Shown: piece by piece, positions 1-8,582 of the stretch
How the letters are laid out: the number at the start of each line of letters is the position of its first letter
Numbering within the stretch: the first letter of the stretch is position 1
Source: Clostridia bacterium
Lineage (GTDB): Bacteria > Bacillota > Clostridia > UBA1381
Assembly: GCA_017415105.1 (NCBI GenBank)
Contig: JAFQJD010000007.1
Location: 1 to 64,000, forward strand
Direction: 5' to 3'
DNA: 64,000 nucleotides
The notes under the pieces: generated by a model
What the model saw: only the letters and a program-made list of their open reading frames with translations
Told to the model about the DNA's origin: nothing
The model's database searches: none
Program-made: the position numbers and the translations under genes

Positions 1-11
1 AGCAAAAAAGA

Positions 12-134
12 CAGCCGCACGTGAGCGGCTGCTTGAAATAGTAATGCGGTGCCAGGCTTCGATGCCCCTTGTAGGGGTTAAGCCTGTAATAGCCCCTTAT
101 AGGGGCTGTGCAAACCACCAGTTTACTGGTGGTT
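12..134. repeat. Cluster of four hairpins, possible mobile-element remnant
   Basis: Four inverted repeats lie end to end. CAGCCGC (12-18) pairs with GCGGCTG (25-31). CAGGCTT (53-59) pairs with AAGCCTG (80-86), with CCCC/GGGG nested inside. AGCCCCT (91-97) pairs with AGGGGCT (101-107). AACCACCAG (113-121) pairs with CTGGTGGTT (126-134). There is no open reading frame here. The string of compact hairpins resembles the structured ends of IS200/IS605-type elements or their non-coding derivatives; that is an inference from shape only. The first hairpin could also be the terminator of a gene lying before the window. Confidence 0.5.
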
Positions 135-145
135 ATGATTTAATG

Positions 146-174
146 TTGACATAAAGTGAGAAATAAAGTATAAT
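146..174 (+). promoter_or_regulatory. Promoter of the YitT gene
   Basis: TTGACA (146-151), a 17-nt spacer and TATAAT (169-174) form a perfect sigma-A-type promoter just after the hairpin cluster. The gene starts 36 nt after the -10 box. Confidence 0.85.
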
Positions 175-210
175 TATTATATATAATGATTGCGAAAAGG
201 ATTTGATTAA

Positions 211-1086
211 ATGAATATAAAACAGGAATTGAAAACGCTGAAATGGCAGAATTTTGTGATGCTTCTTGTGGCAGGTTGTGTTAATGCTTTTGGCGTAACG
301 GTGTTCTTGAACCCTGTTAATCTTTATGATAGCGGAATATCGGGAACATCAATGCTTTTGGGGCAGGTTACTCCCGGATATCTGACACTTTCTGTTTTCC
401 TGCTTATACTTAATATACCGTTGTTCCTGTACGGACTTAAAAAGCAGGGTGCGGCATTTACGGTATATTCAATTTTCACGGTAATCATTTATTCACTTGG
501 TGCGTGGCTGATTACAGAGGTTTTGCCGGTGGATGTCAGCAAGGCTTCACCGATTGCAGGTTCTGATTTACTGCTATGTGCAATATTTGGAGGACTTATA
601 TCGGGCGTGGGCAGCGGTCTTACGATACGATACGGCGGTGCTGTTGACGGTATTGAGGTAATGGCAGTTATATTTGCGAAACGGCTTAACCTGACCGTGG
701 GAACATTTGTTATGATTTATAACGCACTTTTATATGTAATATGCGGTATAGTGCTTGAAAGCTGGACTTTGCCGTTGTATTCGATAGTGACCTATGCTGT
801 AGGACTCAAGACCATTGACTTTATAGTAGAGGGTATTGACCGTTCGAAGGAGGTTATGATTATAACCGATAAACCTGAGGTTGCAGATGCTCTTATGCAG
901 GAATTTGAGTGTGGCACAACAAAGATAACTGCTCTTGGCGGATATTCAAATCAGGAAAAGACAATAATCTATTTTGTTCTTAACCGATTTCAGATTTCAC
1001 GTATGCGTGCCATTATTCACGCAATAGACCCGAACGCATTCGTTACTATAAGCGACGTTGCGGATGTGTACAAAAGAAATGATTGA
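211..1086 (+). CDS. YitT family membrane protein
   Basis: A 291-residue membrane protein of the YitT/DUF161 family with a C-terminal DUF2179 domain. The first ~200 residues hold about five hydrophobic segments (for example NFVMLLVAGCVNAFGVTVFL), starting with the conserved opening of the family. The last ~80 residues form the soluble domain, with the typical stretch KEVMIITDKPEVADALMQEF. Family members are widespread in Firmicutes and their transport role is not settled. AAGGA at 197-201 supports the ATG start. The gene is monocistronic: it has its own promoter, and the next gene has another. Confidence 0.9.
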   Translation: MNIKQELKTLKWQNFVMLLVAGCVNAFGVTVFLNPVNLYDSGISGTSMLLGQVTPGYLTLSVFLLILNIPLFLYGLKKQGAAFTVYSIFTVIIYSLGAWLITEVLPVDVSKASPIAGSDLLLCAIFGGLISGVGSGLTIRYGGAVDGIEVMAVIFAKRLNLTVGTFVMIYNALLYVICGIVLESWTLPLYSIVTYAVGLKTIDFIVEGIDRSKEVMIITDKPEVADALMQEFECGTTKITALGGYSNQEKTIIYFVLNRFQISRMRAIIHAIDPNAFVTISDVADVYKRND

Positions 1087-1115
1087 AAATTCCATAAAAA
1101 AGTGGAAAAATTCCA

Positions 1116-1143
1116 TTGACTTTTTGAAGTTTAGAATTATAAT
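1116..1143 (+). promoter_or_regulatory. Promoter of the SGNH hydrolase gene
   Basis: TTGACT (1116-1121), 16-nt spacer, TATAAT (1138-1143). The ribosome site GGAAAGAGG follows close to the ATG at 1181. Confidence 0.75.
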
Positions 1144-1180
1144 TAATCTATCTTAAATTTTTCCGGAAAGAGGTAAAAAA

Positions 1181-1741
1181 ATGACTAAAGTAACATTATT
1201 AGGCGATTCAATAAGACAGAACTATACCGAGAATACTATAAAGCTTCTTGGTGATGATTTTGAGGTTTTCAGCCCCGAGGACAACTGCCGTTTCTCGAAA
1301 TACACACTACGCGGCATATTTGACAGCTGGGCAGCTGATATGGCAGGTTCGGACATCGTTCACTGGAACAACGGTCATTGGGATACCTGCAACATATTTG
1401 GCGACGGTCATTTCACGCCCGAAGACGAGTATGTGAGAAATATGCTCAGAATTGCAGACCAGCTGCAGAAGAAATATAAGAAGGTAATTTTTGCGACAAT
1501 CACACCTGTAAGAGATGCACACACTCATCACAAAACAGCAGACAGCATCAAGTTCAACAATCTTATTGTTCCGGAGCTTGAAAAGCGTGGCGTTATCATA
1601 AACGACCTTTTCTCTGTGGTTATAAAGGATGTCAATAAGTATATCCGTGAGGATGATAATATTCATCTTACAGAAGAGGGAAAAATAGTATGTGCCGAGC
1701 AGGTGGCAAAGGTAATTAAGGAAGTTGCAGCAACACTGTAA
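1181..1741 (+). CDS. SGNH/GDSL-family hydrolase
   Basis: A 186-residue cytoplasmic protein with the SGNH hydrolase plan. The nucleophile block LLGDSI lies at residues 6-11, and the terminal block DNIHLTEEG carries the Asp-x-x-His pair near residue 160. The middle contains WNNGHWD, which matches the oxyanion-hole asparagine region. There is no signal peptide, so it should act inside the cell as an esterase or acyl hydrolase on an unknown substrate. It stands alone between its promoter and a strong bidirectional terminator. Confidence 0.8.
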   Translation: MTKVTLLGDSIRQNYTENTIKLLGDDFEVFSPEDNCRFSKYTLRGIFDSWAADMAGSDIVHWNNGHWDTCNIFGDGHFTPEDEYVRNMLRIADQLQKKYKKVIFATITPVRDAHTHHKTADSIKFNNLIVPELEKRGVIINDLFSVVIKDVNKYIREDDNIHLTEEGKIVCAEQVAKVIKEVAATL

Positions 1742-1743
1742 GC

Positions 1744-1780
1744 ACTAAAAAAGTCGGTTTTGAAAACCGACTTTTTTAGT
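1744..1780. terminator. Bidirectional terminator between convergent genes
   Basis: An 18-bp perfect stem (1744-1761 with 1763-1780) centred on AAGTCGGTTTT, with T runs on both strands. The stop codon of the minus-strand yifB gene lies inside the stem. Confidence 0.9.
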
Positions 1781-3305
1781 ACCCGATTCTGTCAAAGTTT
1801 CTGTATTGTATTGCCTCTGCGATGTGTGCTGTTTTAATATCATCTGATCCGTCAAGGTCAGCAATTGTACGTGCAACCTTGAGTATTTTACTGTGTGCAC
1901 GTGCACTTAAACCGAGCCGGTCGAATGCAGATTTTAAAAGCTTGCTTTCCGCATCGCCCAATGCACAGTATTTATCAAGCATTGATGCGGTAAGCTGTGA
2001 GTTTGCGGTTATATTATCGTTTTTGTAACGCTCAAGCTGAATTGCGCGGGCTTTATTTACACGTTCTTTAATCTGTGCACTTGTATCTCCGTCAGCGATT
2101 TTTGAAAGGTCGTCATAATCCACAGCCGGTACCTCAATCTGAATATCTATTCTGTCAAGCAACGGTGCGGAAATCTTTGAACGGTAACGCTGTACCTGTG
2201 CAGGTGTACAAGTACATACACGATTTGGGTTATTTCTGTTTCCGCAGGGACACGGATTCATTGCGGCTATGAGCATAATGTTACACGGATAGGAAAGTGT
2301 AGCATTAACACGTGAAATTGTTATAATTCCATCTTCAAGTGGCTGACGCAAAACTTCAAGTGTATCACGCCTGAACTCGGGTAACTCATCAAGGAATAGT
2401 ACGCCGTGGTGTGCAAGTGACAATTCGCCGGGCCGTGGTATACTTCCGCCGCCTGACAGTGCATTTGCCGACACCGTATGATGCGGACTTCTGAACGGAC
2501 GTGTCGTTATAAGCGGTGTGCGTTCAGGTAATGTTCCTGCTATTGAATGAAGCTTTGTTACTTCAAGCATCTCATCAAATGTCATATCCGGAAGAATCGT
2601 GCCGACACGTTTTGCTATCATTGACTTACCGGTTCCTGCAGGGCCCGACATCAAAATATTATGTAAACCACTTGCACCAACCTCAATTGCACGTTTTGCC
2701 TGTTCCTGTCCCTTAACCTCACGCATATCGCAAAGTGAAAGTGCGGCGGAGGTTGCGAAGTTATCAATATTTGTGGTAAACGGTGAAATCGGACGTATGC
2801 CGTCATAATGGTCAATTACATCGTTTAAAGTTTTTACGGGATAGATATCTATGCCTTCAATTACTGCTGCTTCGTCTGCGTTATCATATGGGACAAAGCA
2901 CCGCTTTATGCCGTGCTCATATGCAGAAATCACCATCGGCAGTATGCCGCGGATTGGCTTTACTGTACCGTCAAGTGCAAGCTCACCTAAAAATACAGCC
3001 TCTTCACGGTCTGATATATCAATCTGCTTTGATGCATCAAGAATTGAAAGCGTAATTGCAAGGTCAAAGCCTGACCCTTCCTTTTTAAGTGATGCAGGTG
3101 CAAGATTCATTGTAATCCGCTTTTTTGGGTATTCACAACCGCAGTTTTTTATTGAAGATTTCGCACGGTCACGTGCTTCTTTTACAGTTGTGTCAGGTAA
3201 TCCGATTATATCAAACGCAACGATACCGTTTGATATATCTGTCTGTATTTCTATTATGTTTCCGTCAAGACCCGTAAGGGCGACGGTATTTATTTTTGTA
3301 AACAT
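1776..3305 (-). CDS. comM: YifB/ComM family Mg-chelatase-like AAA+ ATPase
   Basis: A 509-residue protein with the full YifB/ComM layout: an N-terminal ChlI-type domain (about 1-170), an AAA+ core with Walker A GPAGTGKS and Walker B VLFLDELPEF, and a C-terminal helical domain. A cysteine-rich insertion typical of the family (NPCPCGNRNN, then CTC) is present. In Haemophilus and Vibrio, ComM helps branch migration during natural transformation; the role in Clostridia is inferred. The start has GAAAGG upstream, and the gene is a single-cistron unit with its own promoter. Confidence 0.93.
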   Translation of the reverse strand: MFTKINTVALTGLDGNIIEIQTDISNGIVAFDIIGLPDTTVKEARDRAKSSIKNCGCEYPKKRITMNLAPASLKKEGSGFDLAITLSILDASKQIDISDREEAVFLGELALDGTVKPIRGILPMVISAYEHGIKRCFVPYDNADEAAVIEGIDIYPVKTLNDVIDHYDGIRPISPFTTNIDNFATSAALSLCDMREVKGQEQAKRAIEVGASGLHNILMSGPAGTGKSMIAKRVGTILPDMTFDEMLEVTKLHSIAGTLPERTPLITTRPFRSPHHTVSANALSGGGSIPRPGELSLAHHGVLFLDELPEFRRDTLEVLRQPLEDGIITISRVNATLSYPCNIMLIAAMNPCPCGNRNNPNRVCTCTPAQVQRYRSKISAPLLDRIDIQIEVPAVDYDDLSKIADGDTSAQIKERVNKARAIQLERYKNDNITANSQLTASMLDKYCALGDAESKLLKSAFDRLGLSARAHSKILKVARTIADLDGSDDIKTAHIAEAIQYRNFDRIGY

Positions 3306-3335
3306 ATGCGTTCGCCTTTCGTTAATATTATTTTC

Positions 3336-3364
3336 AGTATATCATATTTCGGAAATTATTGCAA
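3336..3364 (-). promoter_or_regulatory. Promoter of yifB/comM
   Basis: Read on the minus strand: TTGCAA (3359-3364), 17-nt spacer, TATACT (3336-3341). Confidence 0.75.
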
Positions 3365-3392
3365 TATAAAAATAAATTTGATGTTGTGCTTG

Positions 3393-3421
3393 TTGACAAA
3401 TGATGGGGTTTGTGTTAAAAT
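3393..3421 (+). promoter_or_regulatory. Promoter of the stalk/DHHW surface cluster
   Basis: TTGACA (3393-3398), 17-nt spacer, TAAAAT (3416-3421). It drives the three-gene exported-protein cluster. Confidence 0.75.
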
Positions 3422-3457
3422 TTTAAGAGTATTATTTTTATAAGGAAAGGCAGAAAA

Positions 3458-4834
3458 GTGAAAAAAATAATATTTTTAATAACGGCATTTTTTCTGTGTG
3501 CTACACCTGTTTTAGCGGATGATATCAGCGTGTATGTAAACGATGAAAAGGTTGTTTTTGAAGAGCAGGAGCCTGTCATTATTAATGAACGTACGATGAT
3601 ACCTGTGCGTGGCGTGCTTGAGGAAATGGGCAAGAACGTAGACTGGGACGTGGATCTCCGAAGTGTTACGGTATCTGATAACGAAAAGTCAGTTATACTT
3701 ACTGTGGGCAGTGATGTGATGCTGATAAAAGAGGCGGAAAAAGAGCGAAAAACTGTTCTTGATACGGCACCGCAGATTATAAATGACAAAACCGTGCTTC
3801 CGATACGTGCACTTGCAGAGGAGTTTGGTGCTTGCGTAAACTGGCTTGATTCAATCCGTTCAGTTATGATTACGACCGATAACTACGGTGATGTTTTAGC
3901 AAATGAGGAAACATATTTAGGTGATACATTCAGAATTCGTGAAGAAACAATTACTGATTGCGGTAACTGTTTCGTACTTAATAACAGCTATCTGTTCACT
4001 ACAGTAAAGGTGCCGGATAACAGGGCGGAGTATTATGCACAGATTGTTAATATGATTGCCGAAAAGGTGCCAGAAGCAAATGTATATAATATGTTACTCA
4101 TCGACTCCAACGAAATCTACGGACCGCAAAGGTTTTATATGAATCAGAAAAAGACGGTTGAGTATATATATTCGATGCTCTCAGACAGTGTTACACCGGT
4201 GCGTGCAGTTGAAAATATCGTAAAACACGCAGATGAAAAGGTATACTTTAATACTGACCATCACTGGACACATCGTGGTGCATTTTATGCGTGGGAGGAA
4301 TATGCAAGGCTCAAGGGCTTTAAACCGCTTGATTTAGAAACCTTTGAAAAAGCAGATACGGATGCATTTTCGGGCTCATTTGTGCAGAGGATGCCAAAGG
4401 AAAATATTCCACAGGGATTGGTAAAGACAGAAACTATGGAGAGGTTTTTACCAAAGTACGATACTGAAGTAACGATATATTCAGACTGGCAGATGACTAA
4501 AAAAATGGGCAAGGTTCCGCTCATAAATCTGCAGAACAATACATACAGCTGTTTTATAGCAGGTGACCATCCGCTTACAGTTATAAAAAGCAGTGTCGGC
4601 AATGGCAAAAAGCTTGCAATAATCAAAGATTCATATGCAAATGCTTTTGTGACGTGGGCAGTCAATGAATATGAATACATCTATGTTATAGACGTGCGTG
4701 GCTTTAAGGGCGGAGGACTTCATATATCAGATTTTTACAATCTTACAAAGTTTGATGATTTAATAATCGAAAGCTATCCGACAGCAGTTGAAAACAATGA
4801 TATGAGGGGACACCTCCTCGAAATGGCACAATAA
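3458..4834 (+). CDS. Exported stalk-domain protein with DHHW/AlgX-like SGNH domain
   Basis: A 458-residue exported protein. Residues 1-20 are a signal peptide ending PVLA. Residues ~22-135 are two halves of a 'copper amine oxidase N-terminal' stalk domain (NERTMIPVRGVLEEMGK and later NDKTVLPIRALAEEFG). From ~140 onward it matches the DHHW family, relatives of AlgX/AlgJ that acetylate polysaccharides. The signature TDHHWT is at residues 266-271 and a serine block KDSYANAF has the candidate nucleophile S392, so the Asp/His/Ser set is complete. It probably acts on cell-wall or capsular glycans outside the cell. It is first in a cluster with a stalk-only protein and an SLH-transglutaminase. Confidence 0.85.
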   Translation: MKKIIFLITAFFLCATPVLADDISVYVNDEKVVFEEQEPVIINERTMIPVRGVLEEMGKNVDWDVDLRSVTVSDNEKSVILTVGSDVMLIKEAEKERKTVLDTAPQIINDKTVLPIRALAEEFGACVNWLDSIRSVMITTDNYGDVLANEETYLGDTFRIREETITDCGNCFVLNNSYLFTTVKVPDNRAEYYAQIVNMIAEKVPEANVYNMLLIDSNEIYGPQRFYMNQKKTVEYIYSMLSDSVTPVRAVENIVKHADEKVYFNTDHHWTHRGAFYAWEEYARLKGFKPLDLETFEKADTDAFSGSFVQRMPKENIPQGLVKTETMERFLPKYDTEVTIYSDWQMTKKMGKVPLINLQNNTYSCFIAGDHPLTVIKSSVGNGKKLAIIKDSYANAFVTWAVNEYEYIYVIDVRGFKGGGLHISDFYNLTKFDDLIIESYPTAVENNDMRGHLLEMAQ

Positions 4835-4850
4835 GAAAGGAAATTTGAAA

Positions 4851-5318
4851 ATGAAAAAGAAAATCATATGTTTAGTAATGGCTTTATCGGCACTTATGAG
4901 CCCGATATATGTAAAAGCAGAGGATAACGTAAAAGTGGTAGTAGACGGTGAACAGGTTGTGTTTGAGGATCAGGGGCCGGTTATAATAGATGAACGCACA
5001 CTTGTTCCGATTCGTGCCGTAATGGAAAAGCTCGGAAAGAAAGTTGACTGGAACGGTGAATTACAGCAGGCAATCGTTTATGATGAATATATAACCGTAA
5101 AACTGACACTTAACAGTGCTGTAATGGTAAACGAAGTCAAGGATCCGATAACAGGTGAGGTTTTTGCATTTGATACAGAGCTTGACGTTGCACCACAGCT
5201 TATAAACGAAAGAACGTGTCTGCCGATACGTGCAGTGGTAGAAGCATTTGGTATAGCGGTAGACTGGGATCAGGAAACACAGTCGGTACTGATACTTTCA
5301 GACGCACTGTTGTGCTGA
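4851..5318 (+). CDS. Secreted stalk-domain (copper amine oxidase N-like) protein
   Basis: A 155-residue protein consisting of a signal peptide (to about residue 23) and one complete stalk domain with the paired motifs DERTLVPIRAVMEKLGKKVDW and NERTCLPIRAVVEAFG. The domain is the same type as the N-terminus of the gene before it, so the two probably arose by duplication. No catalytic domain follows. I chose the ATG at 4851 because AGAAAGG (4834-4840) is then 10 nt away; the TTG at 4845 would be too close. The role is unknown, perhaps a wall-binding or assembly partner. Confidence 0.8.
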   Translation: MKKKIICLVMALSALMSPIYVKAEDNVKVVVDGEQVVFEDQGPVIIDERTLVPIRAVMEKLGKKVDWNGELQQAIVYDEYITVKLTLNSAVMVNEVKDPITGEVFAFDTELDVAPQLINERTCLPIRAVVEAFGIAVDWDQETQSVLILSDALLC

Positions 5319-5331
5319 TAAAGGATAGGAA

Positions 5332-6618
5332 ATGAAAAAAATAATTCTGTTTATAATAGCGGTTCTTATGCTTGTTCCGGTATCGGCATCGGCACAGGAA
5401 TTTATGCTTAATGGCGAGTATCATATAAAATATATGGACGGCACAGGCGATGGTGCTTTTAATCCCGACGGGTTTGTAACACGTGCCGAAGCCTGTCAGA
5501 TTATTTATAACCTTATGACGGAAAAACCGCAGGTTACACGTGAATTTTCGGACGTTGAGAAATCTGCGTGGTATTATGAGCCGGTAAATGCTCTGTATTC
5601 GGCAGGTCTGATTGAGGGGAAATATACCGGGGATGCATATTGCCCCGAAGACCTCATAAGCCGCGGCGAAATGCTTGGGCTTATATGTCAGTTTTTTGAT
5701 GAAACTGACGCACAAAGCAGTTTCTTGGATGTTACAGAGAACAGTGAGTATTACGGTGTAGTTTCAACTGCATCGCAAAATGGATGGATAAACGGCTTTA
5801 GTGACGGTACATTCCGTCCGGAAAATCCTATAACACGTGCCGAGCTTGTGACAGTTTTAAACCGTGTTCTTGATCGGTATGCTGACCGTGAATTTATAAA
5901 AGCAAATGACCGTGTGCGTGTGTTTACAGACGTTGAGCCTGAGCACTGGGCATATTATGATATAACAGAAGCGACGGTTGAACATAATCACGAAAAAGGC
6001 GAAAATGAAAAATGGACCTCGTATATGTGGGAGCCGACAGGGCTTCGTGCGGGATACCATATGATAAACCACTATCTCTATTATGTTGAGGAGAACACCG
6101 GTCAGTTTGCAGTTAACTGCGAATATGACGGGTTCAGGTTTGATTCACGCGGAAGATACACAACCGGGGATGCTGTGCTTGATTCACAGCTACATCAGGT
6201 TATAGCGAGCATCTGCACAAACGAGCCGAAAAGCGAGGCAAACCTTGAGGCTATATATTTTTATGTCCGTGACAATTTCACGTATCAGGCACGCCAGCAC
6301 GTACCACGCGGTGCTACCGGCTGGGAGCTTAAATATGCTGCTCCGATGATGCGGAGTCACTACGGTAACTGCTACAGTTGGGCATCAGTATTTATGTATC
6401 TGACACGTTGTGCAGGTTTTGAGAGCCGTTGTCAGAGCGGAACGACCGGCAAAAACAATAATGCACACGGCTGGACAGAAATCGAATTTGATGGTGTGTG
6501 GTATGTGTTCGACCCCGAAATGGAAAACTCATCAAGAATTGCGAAAAATCCGAATTATCACAAGCGGTATTATAAGCTGCCGTATAATAATCCGATACGC
6601 AGTTATGTAACATATTAA
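5332..6618 (+). CDS. SLH-anchored transglutaminase-like protein
   Basis: A 428-residue exported protein. After a signal peptide (~1-22) come three SLH repeats (about 25-80, 85-140, 140-200), each with the ITRAE/VTRAE-type motif, which normally bind pyruvylated secondary wall polymer. The C-terminal half is a transglutaminase-like (papain-fold) domain with a complete triad: C347 in GNCYSWASV, H379 in NAHGWTE and D394 in YVFDPEM. Such domains cleave or cross-link peptides. Surface location and clustering with a DHHW esterase-like protein suggest envelope modification, but the substrate is not evident. The start has AAAGGATAGG upstream. Confidence 0.87.
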   Translation: MKKIILFIIAVLMLVPVSASAQEFMLNGEYHIKYMDGTGDGAFNPDGFVTRAEACQIIYNLMTEKPQVTREFSDVEKSAWYYEPVNALYSAGLIEGKYTGDAYCPEDLISRGEMLGLICQFFDETDAQSSFLDVTENSEYYGVVSTASQNGWINGFSDGTFRPENPITRAELVTVLNRVLDRYADREFIKANDRVRVFTDVEPEHWAYYDITEATVEHNHEKGENEKWTSYMWEPTGLRAGYHMINHYLYYVEENTGQFAVNCEYDGFRFDSRGRYTTGDAVLDSQLHQVIASICTNEPKSEANLEAIYFYVRDNFTYQARQHVPRGATGWELKYAAPMMRSHYGNCYSWASVFMYLTRCAGFESRCQSGTTGKNNNAHGWTEIEFDGVWYVFDPEMENSSRIAKNPNYHKRYYKLPYNNPIRSYVTY

Positions 6619-6624
6619 ATAACG

Positions 6625-6656
6625 AAAAATGAGTCTGCGTCGTCAGACTTATTTTT
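6625..6656 (+). terminator. Terminator after the surface cluster
   Basis: AGTCTG (6632-6637) pairs with CAGACT (6644-6649). The stem extends through a G-T pair and an A/T tract (6625-6630 with 6651-6656), giving a final T run. Confidence 0.75.
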
Positions 6657-6678
6657 GTATAATAAATGGCGTAAACAC

Positions 6679-6707
6679 TTGACATAAAGAATTAAATGTG
6701 ATAAAAT
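6679..6707 (+). promoter_or_regulatory. Promoter of the yhbY-nadD-yqeK-rsfS-leuS operon
   Basis: TTGACA (6679-6684), 17-nt spacer, TAAAAT (6702-6707). The leader to the ATG at 6739 is too short to hold a T-box for leuS. Confidence 0.8.
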
Positions 6708-6738
6708 ATTACAGACTATTTTTAAGAGGGAGATTCTG

Positions 6739-7041
6739 ATGATTACAGGCAAGCAAAGGGCATATCTGCGTAAAATCGGACACACAATGCAGCCGGTTTT
6801 CCAGATAGGAAAAGACGGTCTTACAGATACCGTTATAGTTGCGATTGATGAGGCACTTGAAAAACGTGAGATCATAAAAATTTCAATACTTGAAACTGCG
6901 ATGCTTGACACAAGAGAAACGTGTGATGAGGTTGCAAAACGACTTTTGGCAGAGCCTGTTCAGGCAATCGGCGGGAAGTTCGTCTTGTACAGAAAATCTT
7001 CAAACGAAAAATATCGCAAAATAGAGCTTCCGAAAAAATGA
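6739..7041 (+). CDS. yhbY: YhbY-family CRM-domain RNA-binding protein
   Basis: A 100-residue protein that is one CRM domain. It begins with the family opening LTGKQRAYL-like ITGKQRAYLRKIGHTMQPVF, and has the GKDGLT loop. YhbY proteins associate with the large ribosomal subunit during assembly. AGAGGGAG sits before the start. The stop overlaps the start of nadD by four bases (ATGA), so translation is probably coupled, and the gene order is the usual Firmicutes order. Confidence 0.92.
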   Translation: MITGKQRAYLRKIGHTMQPVFQIGKDGLTDTVIVAIDEALEKREIIKISILETAMLDTRETCDEVAKRLLAEPVQAIGGKFVLYRKSSNEKYRKIELPKK

Positions 7042-7634
7042 AAAGGATTGGAATTTTAGGTGGTACATTTGACCCGATACATCGTGGGCATATTGAGCTT
7101 GCGTGTGCGGCACTGTGTGAATATAAGCTTGATAAAGTGCTGGTTATGACGGGAGGTATGCCGCCGCATAAACGCGGTGAGATAACGGATGCTTTTGTAC
7201 GGCACGAAATGGTAGAGCTTGCACTTGTGAATGAAGAAAAAATCATTCCGTATGATTATGAGGTTTCAAAAACCGAGTATTCATATACGGCAAAAACACT
7301 TACAGAACTCAAAAAAATTCATCCTGACTGGGAAATATATTTCATAATCGGTGAGGATTCGCTTTATGATTTGCCTCAATGGTACGAGCCGGAAACAGTG
7401 GTTAAAAACTGTATATTGCTTGTTTATCCGAGGGATAATAATTCTGATTTTGAGAAGCTTATAGCTGAAAGAAAAGAACAGTATAGAGCAGATATCCGTC
7501 CGATAACAGCACCGATAGTTGAGGTTTCATCAACCGATATAAGAAACCGTGTAAAGCTGGGAGAGGATATAACCAACCTTGTGCCGGATGCGGTTGTGGC
7601 TTTTATAAAAGAAAAGGGACTATACACCTTATGA
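7038..7634 (+). CDS. nadD: Nicotinate-nucleotide adenylyltransferase
   Basis: A 198-residue cytosolic enzyme that joins ATP and nicotinate mononucleotide to give nicotinate adenine dinucleotide, a late step of NAD synthesis. It shows the nucleotidyltransferase opening GGTFDPIHRGHIELA with the HxGH motif, and the C-terminal signature SSTDIRNRV. Length is normal for bacterial NadD. It overlaps yhbY and yqeK by four bases each. Together with nadA, nadB and nadC elsewhere in the window it covers aspartate to the dinucleotide; nadE is not seen. Confidence 0.95.
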   Translation: MKRIGILGGTFDPIHRGHIELACAALCEYKLDKVLVMTGGMPPHKRGEITDAFVRHEMVELALVNEEKIIPYDYEVSKTEYSYTAKTLTELKKIHPDWEIYFIIGEDSLYDLPQWYEPETVVKNCILLVYPRDNNSDFEKLIAERKEQYRADIRPITAPIVEVSSTDIRNRVKLGEDITNLVPDAVVAFIKEKGLYTL

Positions 7635-8221
7635 CGATAAAAGAAATTGAAAGCAAGCTGAAGAATGAGCTTGATGAAAAACGATATAAGCACAGCATAA
7701 GTGTTGCCGATGAAGCAGTGAGGCTCGCAGGCTTATATGGCGGCGATAAAGAAAAGGCATACCTTGCAGGACTCATACATGACTGTGCAAAGTGCCTGCC
7801 CTATGATAAAGCAATAGAGCTTGCGAAAAAGTACGGATGCGTGCTTGATGACGAAACTCTGGCATGCCCGGGCGTTGTTCACGCACCGATAGGTGCTGTA
7901 GTGGCAGAGCATGAATACGGAATATCCGATACTGAAATACTTGATGCAATCCGGTATCATACGGTAGCACGAAAGGGTATGACTTTACTTGATAAGATTA
8001 TATATCTTGCAGATATGACAGAGCCATACCGTGACTTTAACGGGGTAGAAAACTTACGTAAACTGTGCAATGAGGATATTGACCTTGCTTTTTGTGAAGC
8101 ATTAAGACGTTCACTTCAGTTCAATATAGAAAAGGGAAATATAATGCACCCGAACACGCTTTATGCGTGGAACGAAATGTGTATAAAAAACAAACATAAA
8201 TCAAGGGAGGAAAACAAATGA
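7631..8221 (+). CDS. yqeK: YqeK-family HD-domain phosphohydrolase
   Basis: A 196-residue HD-domain protein. The metal-binding HD pair is in LAGLIHDCAKCLPY, with an upstream histidine in KHSISVADEAVRLA and downstream H-D elements in IRYHTVARKGMTLLDKIIYLAD. Bacterial YqeK hydrolyses symmetrical diadenosine tetraphosphate (Ap4A) to two ADP, which links the gene to stress and translation. It sits in the conserved nadD-yqeK-rsfS order with four-base overlaps on both sides. Confidence 0.92.
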   Translation: MTIKEIESKLKNELDEKRYKHSISVADEAVRLAGLYGGDKEKAYLAGLIHDCAKCLPYDKAIELAKKYGCVLDDETLACPGVVHAPIGAVVAEHEYGISDTEILDAIRYHTVARKGMTLLDKIIYLADMTEPYRDFNGVENLRKLCNEDIDLAFCEALRRSLQFNIEKGNIMHPNTLYAWNEMCIKNKHKSREENK

Positions 8222-8565
8222 CAGCATACGAAAAATCACAGGCTGTTATAAAGGCACTCGATGATAAAAAAGCCTCGAACATTGAGGTTATAGATGTTAA
8301 AGAACGAACATCTCTGAGTGAGTATTTTGTTATTGCATCCTGTCAGTCGACCGTTCAGGTGCGTGCGTGTGCCGATGAGGTTGAAGAACAGCTTGAGGAG
8401 CTTAATATAGAGCTTCGCCATAAAGAGGGCTACAGCACAGGTTCGTGGGTGCTTATGGACTACGGCGATGTTGTAGTTCACGTAATGCAACAGGAAATGC
8501 GTGAGTTCTACGGAATAGAGCGATTGTGGGACGATGCAGGAAAAATACTTACAGAAGAAGATTAA
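8218..8565 (+). CDS. rsfS: Ribosomal silencing factor RsfS
   Basis: A 115-residue member of the RsfS/Iojap family, which binds ribosomal protein uL14 and blocks subunit joining when nutrients are scarce. The family core is clear: [18 protein letters not shown], then the C-terminal [12 protein letters not shown] and [10 protein letters not shown] segments. It overlaps yqeK by four bases. Placement directly before leuS is common in Firmicutes. Confidence 0.94.
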   Translation: MTAYEKSQAVIKALDDKKASNIEVIDVKERTSLSEYFVIASCQSTVQVRACADEVEEQLEELNIELRHKEGYSTGSWVLMDYGDVVVHVMQQEMREFYGIERLWDDAGKILTEED

Positions 8566-8582
8566 GAAAGAGGTATATAGAA

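Noticed and set aside
3415-3789. Minus-strand frame opposite the start of the DHHW gene
   Set aside because: It is antisense to a signal peptide and stalk domain with clear motifs, and has no upstream ribosome site.
6619-6738. T-box leader controlling leuS
   Set aside because: The operon leader is about 30 nt after the promoter, and leuS itself is preceded by only 17 nt. Neither can hold a T-box.
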